DNA of 64,000 nt from Methylomarinum sp. Ch1-1. Its GTDB lineage: Bacteria > Pseudomonadota > Gammaproteobacteria > Methylococcales > Methylomonadaceae. Positions 1-9,494 of this stretch are shown here, in pieces. Within the stretch, counting starts at the first letter, position 1; each line of letters starts with the position of its first letter. The position numbers and the translations under genes are program-made. Location: assembly GCF_030717995.2 (NCBI RefSeq), contig NZ_CP157743.1:3436501-3500500 (forward strand). The letters run 5' to 3'. The notes under the pieces are model-generated. The model was not told where the DNA came from. It saw only the letters and a program-made list of their open reading frames with translations, and searched no databases.

Positions 1-2
1 AT

Positions 3-110
3 GTTAACTATACTGATAAAACAGCCAAAGCAGAAATTCTTGATTCAAACCGTGACCATTATCGCAAGTGTTTAGCTATCCATCGGCGCCGATTCAATGC
101 TAATCTATAG
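3..110 (+). CDS. Possible 3' end of an upstream gene (partial)
   Basis: The third forward frame is open from the left edge to a TAG at 108-110. It reads as about 35 residues rich in charged and polar amino acids, ending RRRFNANL. It lies just upstream of and co-directional with the GH15 gene. It is too short to assign to a family. It could equally be a chance open frame. Confidence 0.25.
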   Translation, partial: VNYTDKTAKAEILDSNRDHYRKCLAIHRRRFNANL

Positions 111-215
111 CTTGGCATCAGGCGTTAATAAATGGCGGTGCGCGGAAAACGCCGCCCATTCGAACTTCGAAGCCGTGCATCTCGCACGATTTTATACAAA
201 TATGGGAGATTGAAA

Positions 216-1997
216 GTGAGCAGTCTCGAATTAGGTGTGGTCGGCAATTGTGGCTTCAATACCCTAATAAACCGGCAGGGACGAATCGTCTGGTGCTGTC
301 TACCCCGCATTGATGGTGATCCCGTCTTCAACAGCCTGATCAATGGCGACGATCCTACCGGTGGCTTCATGGATATAGTGATCGACGACTTCGAGCGGGC
401 CGAACAAAGCTACGAACATAATACGGCAATTTTGGTGACTAGGCTCTACGACCGCTCCGGCGCCGGAATAGAAATCACCGATTTTGCCCCCCGTCGTATC
501 CATTACGAGCGTGTTTTCCGGCCTGCCATGCTCGTCCGCCGACTGCGTCCCCTGAATGGCGCGCCGCGTCTACGTGTTCGGGTAAGACCGACCCATAACT
601 ACGGGGCGGAAAAAATGAAAGCCGTATGCGGCTCCAACCATATCCGTTATCAGGCGCCGGAACTGACGTTGCGCCTCACCACCGACTTGCCCATCACCTA
701 TGTCCTGGAGGAAATCCCTTTTCTGCTGGAGGGGCCGGCCGACATGCTGTTCGGTCCGGACAAGCCACTGCGTCGCCCCATCACCAGTGCGGCGCGCGAG
801 GAATACGAGTACACTCACACCTACTGGCGGGAATGGACGCGCAGACTTTCCATTCCCTTCCAATGGCAGGACGCAGTGATCCGCTCCGCCATCACCCTGA
901 AGCTCTGCAGCTTCGAGGAGAGCGGCGCCGTCATCGCCGCGATGACCACATCGATACCGGAGTCCCCCGGCAGCACCCGCAACTGGGATTACCGCTACTG
1001 CTGGCTGCGCGACGCTTACTTCGTCATCAACGCCCTAAACCGGCTGGGGGCAACCCGAACGATGGAAAACTACCTAAACTACATCGTCAACATCGTCGCC
1101 AGCGCCGAGAACAGCCATCTCCAGCCGGTCTATGGCGTGACTCTAGAGAAACGGCTGGTGGAGCGGAAGGTCGAAACCCTGGCCGGCTATCGCGGAGACG
1201 GACCGGTGCGGGCAGGCAACCAGGCCTATGATCAAATCCAGAACGATATATATGGCAGCATCATTTTAGCCGCATCGCAAATCTTCTTCGACCGCCGTCT
1301 GGCTCATCCAGGCACCCGCCCCCTGTTCGACCGCCTGGAGCTCATCGGGGAACAATGCATAAGGCTTTATAATCAACCGGACGCAGGGCTCTGGGAGTTC
1401 CGCGGCATCGCCAAGGTGCATACCTTCTCTGCGGTGATGTGCTGGGCAGGCTGCGACCGCCTAAGCCGCATCGCCGTCGAACTGGGGCTGGACGAACGCG
1501 CGATCCATTGGCGCGCCGAGGCCGAGGCCATCAAAAAAGAAATATGCGCTCGCGCCTATGACGCCGAGCGCAACACCTTCGTCGATAGCTTCGAAGGCAA
1601 CGAAATGGATGCGAGCCTGCTGCTGTTACATGAATTGCAGTTCCTGTCGGCCGACGACTCCAGATTCATCGGCACCGTCGAGGCGGTGGAAAAAGCCTTG
1701 CGGCGAGGCAACCACATGATGCGTTATGCACAGGCCGATGATTTCGGCTATCCCGAACATGCCTTCAACATTTGCACCTTTTGGATGATCGGAGCGTTAG
1801 CGGCCGTTGACCGACGCGACGAAGCCGTCGCCATGTTCGAACATATGCTCCAGTGCCGCAACCATCTGGGGCTGCTATCGGAGGATACCGACCCCATTAC
1901 CGGCGAGCTCTGGGGCAACTTTCCCCAGACTTATTCAATGGTGGGCTTGATCCATTCGGCCAGGGTGTTATCGACTGCGTGGGAGGAAGCATTTTAA
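216..1997 (+). CDS. Glycoside hydrolase family 15 protein (glucoamylase/trehalase-like)
   Basis: Predicted retaining-of-fold alpha/alpha-barrel glycosidase of family GH15, which releases glucose from alpha-glucans or cleaves trehalose; the family is usually cytosolic in bacteria. From the GTG at 216 the product is about 593 aa and begins SSLELGVVGNCG, the usual N-terminus of this family. A GGGAG ribosome site at 204-208 supports this start; an ATG at 132 would add 28 non-conserved residues. The barrel motif YRYCWLRDAY lies near residue 260. The catalytic-base region GLLSEDTDPITGELWGN lies near residue 551. A decayed porin lies downstream in the same direction, but there is no intact partner gene, so substrate (starch, glycogen or trehalose) cannot be told from sequence. 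Confidence 0.88.
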   Translation: MSSLELGVVGNCGFNTLINRQGRIVWCCLPRIDGDPVFNSLINGDDPTGGFMDIVIDDFERAEQSYEHNTAILVTRLYDRSGAGIEITDFAPRRIHYERVFRPAMLVRRLRPLNGAPRLRVRVRPTHNYGAEKMKAVCGSNHIRYQAPELTLRLTTDLPITYVLEEIPFLLEGPADMLFGPDKPLRRPITSAAREEYEYTHTYWREWTRRLSIPFQWQDAVIRSAITLKLCSFEESGAVIAAMTTSIPESPGSTRNWDYRYCWLRDAYFVINALNRLGATRTMENYLNYIVNIVASAENSHLQPVYGVTLEKRLVERKVETLAGYRGDGPVRAGNQAYDQIQNDIYGSIILAASQIFFDRRLAHPGTRPLFDRLELIGEQCIRLYNQPDAGLWEFRGIAKVHTFSAVMCWAGCDRLSRIAVELGLDERAIHWRAEAEAIKKEICARAYDAERNTFVDSFEGNEMDASLLLLHELQFLSADDSRFIGTVEAVEKALRRGNHMMRYAQADDFGYPEHAFNICTFWMIGALAAVDRRDEAVAMFEHMLQCRNHLGLLSEDTDPITGELWGNFPQTYSMVGLIHSARVLSTAWEEAF

Positions 1998-2067
1998 GCA
2001 ACTGCGAGGTCATAGCCAACAACAAGAGTTATTGGGCAAGCTTAACTGTCTGAGTCGTTAACCTGCA

Positions 2068-2100
2068 TTTTTACTGACCTTACTCGCAGGTCAGTAAAAA
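2068..2100. terminator. Inverted repeat after the GH15 gene
   Basis: A 13-bp perfect stem (TTTTTACTGACCT, its complement, and a 7-base loop) lies 70 bp past the GH15 stop. The A/T tail forms the base of the stem, so it could end transcription from either side. It sits between GH15 and the convergent small gene at 2201-2446. Confidence 0.4.
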
Positions 2101-2200
2101 TTGCCCCCCCTTAAGTAGTACATGAGAACTTACTAACACCACCATACCCAGCCTTCGCTTTGGCTTCAAACTCCAACTGACATTGTTCCAGACTATTGCG

Positions 2201-2446
2201 CTAAGGAATATCATCATCTTCTTCCGTTTGAATGTATTCCCACATTTCATTCTGGTGTAACCATATCGGATCTGCATTTCTTCGAATGTATTCGTCGGCG
2301 TCCACTCCTTCTACTGTGGGTGATCGCTTTATTCGCACCTGCTTTCCGTTCATAAAAATCCACATATACTTCTTTTGCCTTTCGGCCTTCGCCTCTTTTC
2401 TAGCACGCTTTTGTGAGGCAGTGAGCTTCTTCTTTACTTTTGCCAT
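2201..2446 (-). CDS. Small basic hypothetical protein, 81 aa
   Basis: Function unknown. The first 28 residues are very lysine/arginine rich (MAKVKKKLTASQKRARKEAK). A patterned segment with MWIFMNGKQVRIKR follows, and the end is acidic (EEDDDIP). The opposite charge of the two ends suggests a nucleic-acid-binding or ribosome-associated small protein, but no known motif is visible. It is convergent with the GH15 gene. An AGAGAA sequence just upstream of the ATG could act as a weak ribosome site. Composition and codon use look like real coding sequence. Confidence 0.6.
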   Translation of the reverse strand: MAKVKKKLTASQKRARKEAKAERQKKYMWIFMNGKQVRIKRSPTVEGVDADEYIRRNADPIWLHQNEMWEYIQTEEDDDIP

Positions 2447-2516
2447 TTCTCTGATTCTAGAGTACTAATGTGCGAGTTGACCGGCGGGTTCGCGGCGCTT
2501 AGCAATGAAACACGAA

Positions 2517-2704
2517 CTCGATTAAGGGGGTAGTCAGTTAGCTCCTCTTAGTACAATATATAGTGGTGGAACAATTTGACGATTGCTCGAGCAAGCGGTT
2601 GTTACAGGTCCAGTAATCGACTCTGAAATTGCCCATGGCTATGATTGGTTGCACCACAACATGTAGTAGGTAGAGGAGCTAACTGACTACCCCGTCTCGA
2701 TTAA
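2517..2704. mobile_element. MITE of about 170 bp with 9-bp target duplication
   Basis: Perfect 22-bp inverted repeats beginning GGGGTAGTCAGTTAGC lie at 2527-2548 and 2672-2693. The nine bases CTCGATTAA occur immediately outside at 2517-2525 and 2696-2704, which is a target-site duplication. The interior is about 120 bp and has no meaningful open frame. A 9-bp duplication with TIRs of about 22 bp would fit mobilisation by an IS1-like or IS4-like transposase; the mobilising element is not in this window. It lies just before the relic of the OprB porin. Confidence 0.7.
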
Positions 2705-2730
2705 ATACATTGCGCTCCATGAGTCTCTGA

Positions 2731-3626
2731 AAAATACCAAAGTCCAAATACGGCTTCATATCCAGAATTCCTCGCTCCCCGGTCTTAAAACTGCTGTTCC
2801 GAAAGTATAGCGACCCACGACAAGCGCGAAAAGAAAAAACCTTCGGCCACTCCTGGTCGGTCAAGCTGGGCCGGATGTCCGTCGACCAGGATTTTACGAT
2901 CTCAACACTCCACGGGTATTCACTCAGCACGGCAATCAATGGTCCGATCCGCGCCTTGCTGCTGGAAAATGTAACTACTTCTTTTCCCTTTCCCGTCTGG
3001 GGCGGCCGTCTGAAATACAAGCTTTCGGAGCAGCATCAGTTCCGGAGCCTATCAGATTTGGCGAAGACATGTGGGACTTTCGCGAACAGTGTGTCAACTT
3101 CAGCATTCGCAGCGACGACGGCGTCACTATTCTGACCGAGTATGGCTGGACACCCAAGATATTCGGCCGCCCGGCCCGTGTCTATGCCGGTGTCATCAAT
3201 TCATTTTTTGAATATGACGATTTCGATGGAGCCGGGACGACGGATCATTTCCTCTGCTTTTATGGCCATGCCGATGTCGAGGTTGCAGAAGGACTCAGGC
3301 TGTTCGGCGTGCTGACCTATTCCCAGGATGAAGTCGCCAAGACGCCTATCCAGGCCAATATCGGCGCCAACTACAAAGGGCTGATTCCTTCGCGACCGGA
3401 TGACCGCACCATAGCGTTCATAACCTATGGCCAGCTCAGTGAAGAATATGGCCGGTCTATCGGCAAAGACACGGACTTCGAAATGGTGTTCGAACTCGGC
3501 CACCGCATCCAAATCATTCCCAGCTTCTTCATTCAACCGTCTGTTCAATACATCTTACAGCCCGGCGGCACCGGCGATATCGACGACGCCGTCGTGTTCG
3601 GCGCCTGGATCGGCTTTTCCTTCTAG
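2731..3626 (+). pseudogene. Carbohydrate-selective porin (OprB family), frameshifted and 5'-truncated
   Basis: Two adjacent forward frames together read as an OprB-type outer-membrane porin. The first (about 2731-3045) contains WSVKLGRMSVDQDFTIS, AINGPIR and FPVWGGRLKYKLSEQ, matching the mid-barrel of this family. The second (about 3042-3626) continues with RFGEDMWDF, further beta-strand segments and a terminal GAWIGFSF, which ends in the aromatic residue usual for outer-membrane barrels. The frames differ by one, so a frameshift lies near 3040. There is no start codon or signal peptide: the frame is closed by a TGA at 2728, and the MITE lies just upstream. OprB porins admit sugars, which would fit a former partnership with the GH15 enzyme. 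Confidence 0.65.
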
Positions 3627-3980
3627 AGATCAGAAACAACGAGCAATAATAGGATTTTGCCTGATTTCACAATAAACGTAAATTTGTAGAGCCATAAGAA
3701 TCGGTCAAGAGACTTTATCTTATTGTTAAACATAGATTTTCTGTAATTATTCAGCGTATTTTTATCAGAGGGAGTAGGCTATTGATTTATCGGGCTGTCT
3801 GCAACAGGCAGATTTTTTGCTCTGACCACCAAGGAAGGCGGAAATGTAGAAAATGCAGGAGCAATTTTCTACCTGCAAAATCTGCATTTCCATCGTCCCT
3901 GACGGTCTACCTCACCGGTTCCCGACCGGTGTGGCATTCCCACCCTCCCTGGCGGTCAGACGTTGCAGTCAGAGCTTACG

Positions 3981-4135
3981 CCGCACAGGGAAGTGCAAGT
4001 GCCGCGTGAGATAGGACATCGCTAGCGGCCGCCGCACAGGGAAGTGCAAGTGCCGCGTGAGATAGGACATCGCTAGCGGCCGCCGCACAGGGAAGTGCAA
4101 GTGCCGCGTGAGGCAGGATGCCGTTAGCTGCCATG
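3981..4135. repeat. 51-bp tandem repeat, three units
   Basis: The unit begins CCGCACAGGGAAGTGCAAGT and recurs at 3981, 4032 and 4083, an exact 51-bp period; the third unit diverges at its end (AGGCAGGATGCCGTTAGC). Single copies of the same module occur in the related repeats near 19180, 41665 (inverted) and 61427 (inverted), so the tandem array is a local expansion in copy A. Confidence 0.8.
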
Positions 4136-4141
4136 GAAGTA

Positions 4142-4214
4142 TTCACCCAGCACCTAAATACCATAGACTATTGGCAATGATTTATAATCGTCGTTTATTT
4201 AGGTGCTGGGTGAA
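4142..4214. repeat. 73-bp palindromic repeat, copy 1
   Basis: TTCACCCAGCACCTAAAT (4142-4159) and its exact complement (4197-4214) enclose 37 bp. Five further copies lie at 4680, 19238, 19572, 35467 and 41582. It can fold into a strong hairpin. It is nested in MITE-1 copy A. Confidence 0.85.
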
Positions 4215-4584
4215 CGCGTCCCGAGAAATCAATGGTCTACTCCCTAAACCCTGAAAGATACTGAATAGTTACGATTTTCTTTCGTCAACACCTGAAGATG
4301 GGTTGTTCTCGCTGTCGTGGGGACGCTATGTTGCCGTATGCGGCCTAGATTATTATTGTGGCTAATATTTGACTTAACGATGCCAGTGGGTATTCTGGAT
4401 TTTAAATGTGTTCATGTCAGGGCGTATGACAGTTAAATTTTCAGTCACATTACGGTTTTCGCATTGCAAGCGGTTGTTCAAGTTGTGTTGGAAAGCAATT
4501 CTGGAATCAATAGGTCTATCAAGGGAAGTCAATACTCAACGGGGAAAACCTGATTCTTCAAATGTGTACCGGCTCCGGAAAAGG

Positions 4585-4819
4585 CAGCAATTCCCACTTT
4601 GGCGTTCAAAAAGGGCATGGGGTGTGTTTGGCGAGGATGTCGGCAGCAAGGATGCTGCCGTCAAGCCCCCAGGGATGGGTTTACCCAGCACCTAAATTCC
4701 ATGGCTACTGGACTATATTTTACATTCCAGCATAATTTAGGTGCTGGGTGAACGGCGCTCCTCGACAGACACACCTCATGCCCTAAACCCTGCAAAAATA
4801 CTCAAACTGGGAATTACTG
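4585..4819. repeat. MITE-2 copy 1 (235 bp) with nested 73-bp palindrome
   Basis: Imperfect inverted ends CAGCAATTCCCA / TGGGAATTACTG. It is the reverse complement of the copy at 19504-19724. The nested palindrome occupies about 4680-4752. A short inner hairpin, GGCAGCAAGGATGCTGCC, is shared with the other two copies. A 95-codon open frame crosses this region (4408-4695) but is built largely from repeat sequence. Confidence 0.75.
4680..4752. repeat. 73-bp palindromic repeat, copy 2
   Basis: ACCCAGCACCTAAAT on the left and its complement with TGAA on the right. The outermost left bases read TTTA instead of TTCA. The internal 37 bp match copy 4 (19572) in reverse orientation. The equivalent site without the palindrome is seen at 22749-22915. 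Confidence 0.8.
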
Positions 4820-4943
4820 CGGAAAAGGTCACTGCCGAAATTTGGAGTGTGAAAGGTATATAATCCTTAGAAAGACAGACCTATCCATCACTCGTAAAAC
4901 TTAATCGCAAAGACGCAAATTCATATTAGTCGAGGAGAAACCG

Positions 4944-5411
4944 ATGATTACACTTTCCATCAACGGCTTGCACCGCCAGATTGATTTACCGTTGGACACC
5001 CCACTACTATGGGCTTTGCGTGATACTCTGGGGCTGACCGGGACCAAATTCGGTTGCGGAATCTCGATGTGTGGCGCTTGTACCGTGCATGCCGACGGCC
5101 AGCCCATCCGCGCCTGCGTGACACCGATTTCCGCCGTTGCCGGCAAACAGATCGTCACGATAGAAGCGATAAATCAGGACGAAACCGGCAGACAAGTGCA
5201 ACAAGCCTGGCTCGATGTCAGCGTACCGCAATGCGGTTATTGCCAGCCAGGACAAATCATGTCGGCTACCGCCCTACTCAAACACAATCCATCCCCCAGC
5301 GATGCCGACATCGACAAGGCCATGCGCGGTAATTTGTGTCGCTGCGGAACTTACCCGCGTATCCGCGCCGCAATCAAACGGGTCGCTGGGTCTTCGGAGG
5401 TCGAATCATGA
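4944..5411 (+). CDS. (2Fe-2S)-binding subunit of a molybdenum hydroxylase (IorA-type)
   Basis: Small electron-transfer subunit (155 aa) of a xanthine-oxidase-family enzyme. The N-terminal plant-type ferredoxin domain has the motif [12 protein letters not shown] near residues 39-50. The C-terminal all-helical domain carries the second cluster: CGYCQPGQ near residue 95 and [11 protein letters not shown] near residue 135. A strong ribosome site GAGGAG (4932-4937) precedes the ATG. Its TGA overlaps the ATG of the large subunit, indicating coupled translation. The pair lacks an FAD subunit, as in isoquinoline 1-oxidoreductase and related aldehyde dehydrogenases that deliver electrons to a cytochrome or quinone. 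Substrate unknown. Confidence 0.9.
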   Translation: MITLSINGLHRQIDLPLDTPLLWALRDTLGLTGTKFGCGISMCGACTVHADGQPIRACVTPISAVAGKQIVTIEAINQDETGRQVQQAWLDVSVPQCGYCQPGQIMSATALLKHNPSPSDADIDKAMRGNLCRCGTYPRIRAAIKRVAGSSEVES

Positions 5412-7768
5412 AAAAGCCGGTCATTCACACCGATTTGTCCGTTGATACATCAGATTCGGACGTTTCACTGAGCATCGTCAACGTCAGTCGCCGTACTTTT
5501 TTAAAGGAGTTGGCGCTGTCGGGTTTCGTTTTGGCCGCCGGGTTTCCTGCGATGCTGAGAGCCGATGAAACTCAACAACCTATACCGGAGGCAAAAAAGT
5601 ACGGCGCCGATGCGATGCCGCATGGTTGGTCGGACGATCCGCTGGTATTCGTTGCGATTGACGAAGACAACACCGTCACGATCATGTGCCATCGATCCGA
5701 AATGGGACAGGGGGTACGCACCAGTTTACCCATGGTCGTAGCCGATGAACTCGACGCCAACTGGTGGCATGTCAAAGTCGAACAAGCTCCCGGTGACGAA
5801 GAAAAATACGGTAATCAGGATACCGACGGTTCAAGAAGCATGCGCCATTTTTTCATGCCGATGCGGCGGGTCGGCGCGGCCGCCCGGCAAATGTTGGAAA
5901 CGGCGGCCGCTTCGCAATGGCAGGTTCCTGTGCAGGAAGTCAAAGCCGAACTGCACCACATCGTACACCCTGCGAGTGGAAAAAGTTTGAGCTACGGCGA
6001 GCTTGCCGCCGAGGCGGCGAAATTGTCCGTACCGGCCCGCGAAACGCTGAAGCTGAAAACGCCTGAGCAGTTTCGTTATATTGGCAAAGGCAATCTGAAA
6101 ATCTACGATGGCCAAGACATCGTCGCCGGAAGCGGGCAATTCGGGATAGATACCCGTTTCGAAAACATGCTGTACGCGGTGATTGCCCGTCCACCGGTCA
6201 TGGGCGGCAAAGTATTGAGTTACGATGCCGGCGATGCCTTGAAAGTACCGGGAGTGGTCCGCGTCGTCGAACTTCCTAACAGCCAGTTGCCGGCGGATTA
6301 TCATCCACTGGGCGGCGTGGCGGTCATTGCCCACTATACTTGGGCGGCGATTCAGGGACGCAAGGCGCTGAAAATAAAATGGGACAACGGTCCCCATGCA
6401 ACCTACGATTCGGTCGCGTACAAAAAGGAACTGGAGGCGTCGGCTCGCCTACCCGGCAAAGTCGTACGCGATAAGGGCGATGTCGATGCCACGTTGCAAT
6501 CGGCAGACAAACGTATCGCCGCCGAATACTACGTACCGCATTTGACGCAAGCACCGATGGAACCACCGGCCGCCACGGCGCGCATCGACAAAGGCCATTG
6601 CCAAGTTTGGACCTGTACCCAGGCGCCCCAGTTGGCTAGAGAACGCGTGGCCAAATGGTTGAAATTACCGGAAGACAAAGTGACCCTAAACGTTACGCTG
6701 TTGGGCGGCGGTTTCGGTCGGAAGTCCATGCCCGATTACGTCGTCGAAGCGGCATTACTGTCCCAGGCCATGAATGGCAAGCCGGTTAAAGTGACCTGGA
6801 CGCGCGAAGACGATATGCAGCATTCCTATTACCATACGGTATCGCTGGAGCGCTTGGAGGCTGGTTTGGATGCCCAAGGCAAGCCAATAGCCTGGTTGCA
6901 TAAAACTGTCGCCCCCAGTATTTCCGCGACCTTTGCCGCCGACAGCAAACATCAAATGCCGGCGGAATTAGGTATGGGCGTGATCAACGTGCCGTTTGCG
7001 ATCGCCAATCTGCGGGTCGAAAATCCGGCCGCCGAAGCCCATACCCGTATCGGCTGGTTCCGTTCGGTCTCCAATATTCCGCACGCCTTCGCGATTCAAT
7101 CATTCGTAGCCGAAATGGCCGCTGCCGCCGGCCGCGATCACAAGGATTATTTGCTAGACTTGATCGGTCCGCCTCGGCTTATCGATCCGCGTAGTATGAA
7201 CGACAGCTGGAATCAGGGGGAGTCGCCGGAAATTTATCCGGTCGATACCGGGCGGTTGCGCCGAGTCATCGAAACGGCGACGACCCAAGCGGGTTGGGAA
7301 CGGACTTTGCCCAAAGAACAAGGCTTGGGTCTGGCGGCCCATTATAGCTTCGTGACCTATGTCGCGGTGGTCGTGCACGCTGTGGTGGACGAGCAAGGCG
7401 CTTTGACGGTACCACGCGTCGATATCGCTGTCGATTGCGGCCCTCAAGTCAATCCCGAACGTATTCGTTCGCAAATGGAAGGCGCCTGCATCATGGGCAT
7501 GACCTTGGCGATGCAAGGCGAAATCAGCTTCAAGGACGGCGCCGTCGTAGAAGACAACTTCCATACCTATCCGTTGCTTGGCATCGATGACTCCCCCCGC
7601 GATATCCGCGTGCATCTGCTGTCGACTGAGGAATACGACACGCCGCTCGGCGGTGTCGGTGAGCCGGGTGTGCCGCCCATTGCGCCGGCCTTATGCAACG
7701 CGATTTTTACCGCCACCGGGCAACGAATCAGGGCGCTTCCGATTAGAGAGCAGTTAAGAAAGGACTGA
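5408..7768 (+). CDS. Molybdopterin-binding subunit of xanthine-dehydrogenase-family enzyme (IorB-type), Tat-exported
   Basis: Large catalytic subunit, 786 aa from the ATG that overlaps the IorA-like stop. The leader contains the twin-arginine motif SRRTFLKE followed by a hydrophobic stretch and an AxA-like site, so the complex is probably moved folded to the periplasm with the Fe-S subunit. Molybdopterin-cytosine-dinucleotide-binding motifs include LGGGFGRKS (near residue 437) and [13 protein letters not shown] near the C-terminus, which holds the catalytic glutamate of the family. It probably hydroxylates an N-heterocycle or oxidises an aldehyde; in a methanotroph an aldehyde is plausible but not shown. 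The reading frame extends upstream to 5336, but the Tat leader and gene overlap favour 5408. Confidence 0.9.
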   Translation: MKKPVIHTDLSVDTSDSDVSLSIVNVSRRTFLKELALSGFVLAAGFPAMLRADETQQPIPEAKKYGADAMPHGWSDDPLVFVAIDEDNTVTIMCHRSEMGQGVRTSLPMVVADELDANWWHVKVEQAPGDEEKYGNQDTDGSRSMRHFFMPMRRVGAAARQMLETAAASQWQVPVQEVKAELHHIVHPASGKSLSYGELAAEAAKLSVPARETLKLKTPEQFRYIGKGNLKIYDGQDIVAGSGQFGIDTRFENMLYAVIARPPVMGGKVLSYDAGDALKVPGVVRVVELPNSQLPADYHPLGGVAVIAHYTWAAIQGRKALKIKWDNGPHATYDSVAYKKELEASARLPGKVVRDKGDVDATLQSADKRIAAEYYVPHLTQAPMEPPAATARIDKGHCQVWTCTQAPQLARERVAKWLKLPEDKVTLNVTLLGGGFGRKSMPDYVVEAALLSQAMNGKPVKVTWTREDDMQHSYYHTVSLERLEAGLDAQGKPIAWLHKTVAPSISATFAADSKHQMPAELGMGVINVPFAIANLRVENPAAEAHTRIGWFRSVSNIPHAFAIQSFVAEMAAAAGRDHKDYLLDLIGPPRLIDPRSMNDSWNQGESPEIYPVDTGRLRRVIETATTQAGWERTLPKEQGLGLAAHYSFVTYVAVVVHAVVDEQGALTVPRVDIAVDCGPQVNPERIRSQMEGACIMGMTLAMQGEISFKDGAVVEDNFHTYPLLGIDDSPRDIRVHLLSTEEYDTPLGGVGEPGVPPIAPALCNAIFTATGQRIRALPIREQLRKD

Positions 7769-7797
7769 TAAACAGAACCATACCGAGAAAACTCAAA

Positions 7798-7831
7798 CAC
7801 AGCCCGTTTCGATCAGGCGAATCGGGCTGTG
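7798..7831 (+). terminator. Hairpin after the molybdenum hydroxylase genes
   Basis: A 9-bp perfect stem CACAGCCCG / CGGGCTGTG with a 16-base loop lies 30 bp past the stop. It lacks a clear T-run, so it may stabilise the 3' end rather than terminate strongly. Confidence 0.45.
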
Positions 7832-7959
7832 AGCCGGTGCTCTATATCGCTCAAGTATGCCGGCAGGGCAGGGTCTATGAGTTTGTTTTTTGTGGTTTAA
7901 AAACCTTCGAGCACTACTTTGTCTACCGCCTGATTGCTTTCAATATATGGGACTTAAAA

Positions 7960-8152
7960 GGGGACAGATTTATTTTTTGACGAAGATCGGGTATGCTTTG
8001 AGGCAGTACCGTTCCGAACCGATCGAAACAAAAACATACCCGGATGACAGATGATCCTGCGACTTACCCATAGTCAAGTTTTCGGCACCATACAGGACGC
8101 ATAAAAGCATAAAAGGGGACAGATTTATTTTAAGGTAAAAAGGGGACAGATT
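7960..8152. repeat. GGGGACAGATT-box repeat cluster, left copy
   Basis: About 140 bp (7960-8099) is nearly identical to 9495-9632 on the other side of the IS. GGGGACAGATTTATTTT boxes recur at 7960, 8114 and 8141. Such boxes resemble the repeated sequences seen around REP-associated tyrosine transposases, but none of those genes is present here. The reverse strand encodes a 40-codon open frame ending YPIFVKK that is conserved between both copies. Confidence 0.6.
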
Positions 8153-9494
8153 CTGAGGTATCCCCACAAATTACGCTTTTTCCAGGGTGCTGAAATAACC
8201 AACTAAGAGAACTTGAGCGTGTTCCAATAAATTTTCCTGCAACTCAAATACCACATATTGACAGGCGATACGAGCAAGAAAAATGACCGAATAAGGTGAA
8301 CGATCACGATTGCTGCAGACTTTGATTTGCCGTTCGATGGCAGTGCCTTTCAAGCCCAGCCCAATCAGCCAAAGCGCAAAAATGATAAGCGCTGCAATCA
8401 ATAATAAATTCGCACGTCGTTCGGCGTTTATCCGGCTGTCTTGAGTTAAGTCGGCGCCGTAATGCGCGCTTTTCGTGTCTCGGAAACCTTCCTCGATTTG
8501 CATGCGGGAACGATAATAATTCACGACATCAACCGGCGTATAATCCTTCAATGAGGGCGAAACGACCAGTAACCAGGGCTCTTTTTCGCGTGCCGCCTGT
8601 TTCCGGCTGGATCTGGATTGAGCGGGGCGGTGTTGAACTGTCAGATCTTTACGATGTTTGGGGGCACGGTAAAACGCGACTAAGGTCCCGGGTAACGGAT
8701 TGCTGCGAACCCAAAGAGCCTTACCCAGGCATTTGGCTTTGCGTGTAGCGCGAGCATGCAAGGATTTGGCGGGGAGCCATTGCTTGGGCTCATCGGCCCA
8801 AGCGATAAAATCTCGGCCGCGAATCCGACCCAACCAATGCCAATTGAGGGCTTCGACGGCCCGAAAAAACGGGGTGCGAAACCCGGAGTCGGCGACAATG
8901 ATGGGGGTAACGCCGGGCGGAAGCAGTTCCTGAAGACGACGCAGAAACTGCTGTTGAACCTTGGGGTTCCCCAGTTTTTTGCGTGGGTGGACTTCCTCGT
9001 ATAAGGTAATGGTACGACCGCCGGTCGGTAGCGCCGCGCGTAATAACTGTTGACTTTGATCGGCGGTGAGCGGTGACCAGTCGATGAGAATCAAAGGTAA
9101 GGACAATGACTGTAATGACCACTGTGTCATGACCCCATAGAGCTTTTGGCGCTCAGACTTGAGATTGGGATTGCCGAGGAGACGGTCGATGCGCTTGATT
9201 TTGTGTTTGATATAGGACGGGCCGGAAAGTGCGCGCCCCAGGGCCGTTAGCGATACCGAGGCGCCTGTCAAGCCAGCCTCTACGGTCGCCATGAGCGATT
9301 TAAGCCGGGTTCGATGAAGCTCAGGAAGTGCCAGTTTGATCAAATGATGGAGTAAACTGATGGTCGACATAGGGCCTTCCCGGCGAAGCTGAAAGATTAT
9401 GTATTTCAACAATTAGACCCGAATAAACAATTTATCTATCAATTTTTAGCTATAGAAAATTGTTTTATATGACTATTTTGTGGGGATACCTCAG
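8153..9494 (-). mobile_element. IS4-family (IS10-like) insertion sequence, complete
   Basis: 17-bp perfect inverted repeats CTGAGGTATCCCCACAA (8153-8169) and its complement (9478-9494). The 9-bp target duplication GGACAGATT lies at 8144-8152 and 9495-9503. Total length is 1342 bp with one intact transposase. It inserted into a GGGGACAGATT box between two direct repeats. Intact ends, duplication and gene suggest a recent insertion. Confidence 0.93.
8171..9412 (-). CDS. IS4-family transposase (DDE)
   Basis: Cut-and-paste transposase, 413 aa from the first possible start; the ATG before STISLLHHLIK (residue 15) may be used instead. DDE catalytic residues are seen in LILIDWSPL (near residue 109), IIVADSGFR (near residue 170) and the YREK signature YRSRMQIEEGFRDTK (near residue 300). 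The stop lies directly inside the left inverted repeat. Length and motifs match the IS10 branch of the IS4 family. It is intact and probably active. Confidence 0.93.
   Translation of the reverse strand: MLKYIIFQLRREGPMSTISLLHHLIKLALPELHRTRLKSLMATVEAGLTGASVSLTALGRALSGPSYIKHKIKRIDRLLGNPNLKSERQKLYGVMTQWSLQSLSLPLILIDWSPLTADQSQQLLRAALPTGGRTITLYEEVHPRKKLGNPKVQQQFLRRLQELLPPGVTPIIVADSGFRTPFFRAVEALNWHWLGRIRGRDFIAWADEPKQWLPAKSLHARATRKAKCLGKALWVRSNPLPGTLVAFYRAPKHRKDLTVQHRPAQSRSSRKQAAREKEPWLLVVSPSLKDYTPVDVVNYYRSRMQIEEGFRDTKSAHYGADLTQDSRINAERRANLLLIAALIIFALWLIGLGLKGTAIERQIKVCSNRDRSPYSVIFLARIACQYVVFELQENLLEHAQVLLVGYFSTLEKA

Larger units (their letters stand above)
3743..4272. repeat. MITE-1 copy A (530 bp), carrying tandem repeats and a nested 73-bp palindrome
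   Basis: Bounded by GTAATTATTCAG (3743) and CTGAATAGTTAC (4261-4272), imperfect inverted ends. The first 67 bp and last 60 bp are nearly identical to the copy at 19092-19368. It holds a 51-bp tandem repeat (3981-4135) and a 73-bp palindrome (4142-4214). No gene is evident in it. Confidence 0.7.

Noticed and set aside
626-1231. 201-codon open frame inside the GH15 gene
   Set aside because: Out-of-frame overlap with a gene whose catalytic motifs are intact.
3981-4135. Tandem 51-bp units as a CRISPR array
   Set aside because: Units are contiguous with no unique spacers, only three copies, and no cas genes nearby.
4408-4695. 95-codon forward open frame
   Set aside because: Much of it lies in MITE-2 repeat sequence and it lacks recognisable protein features.
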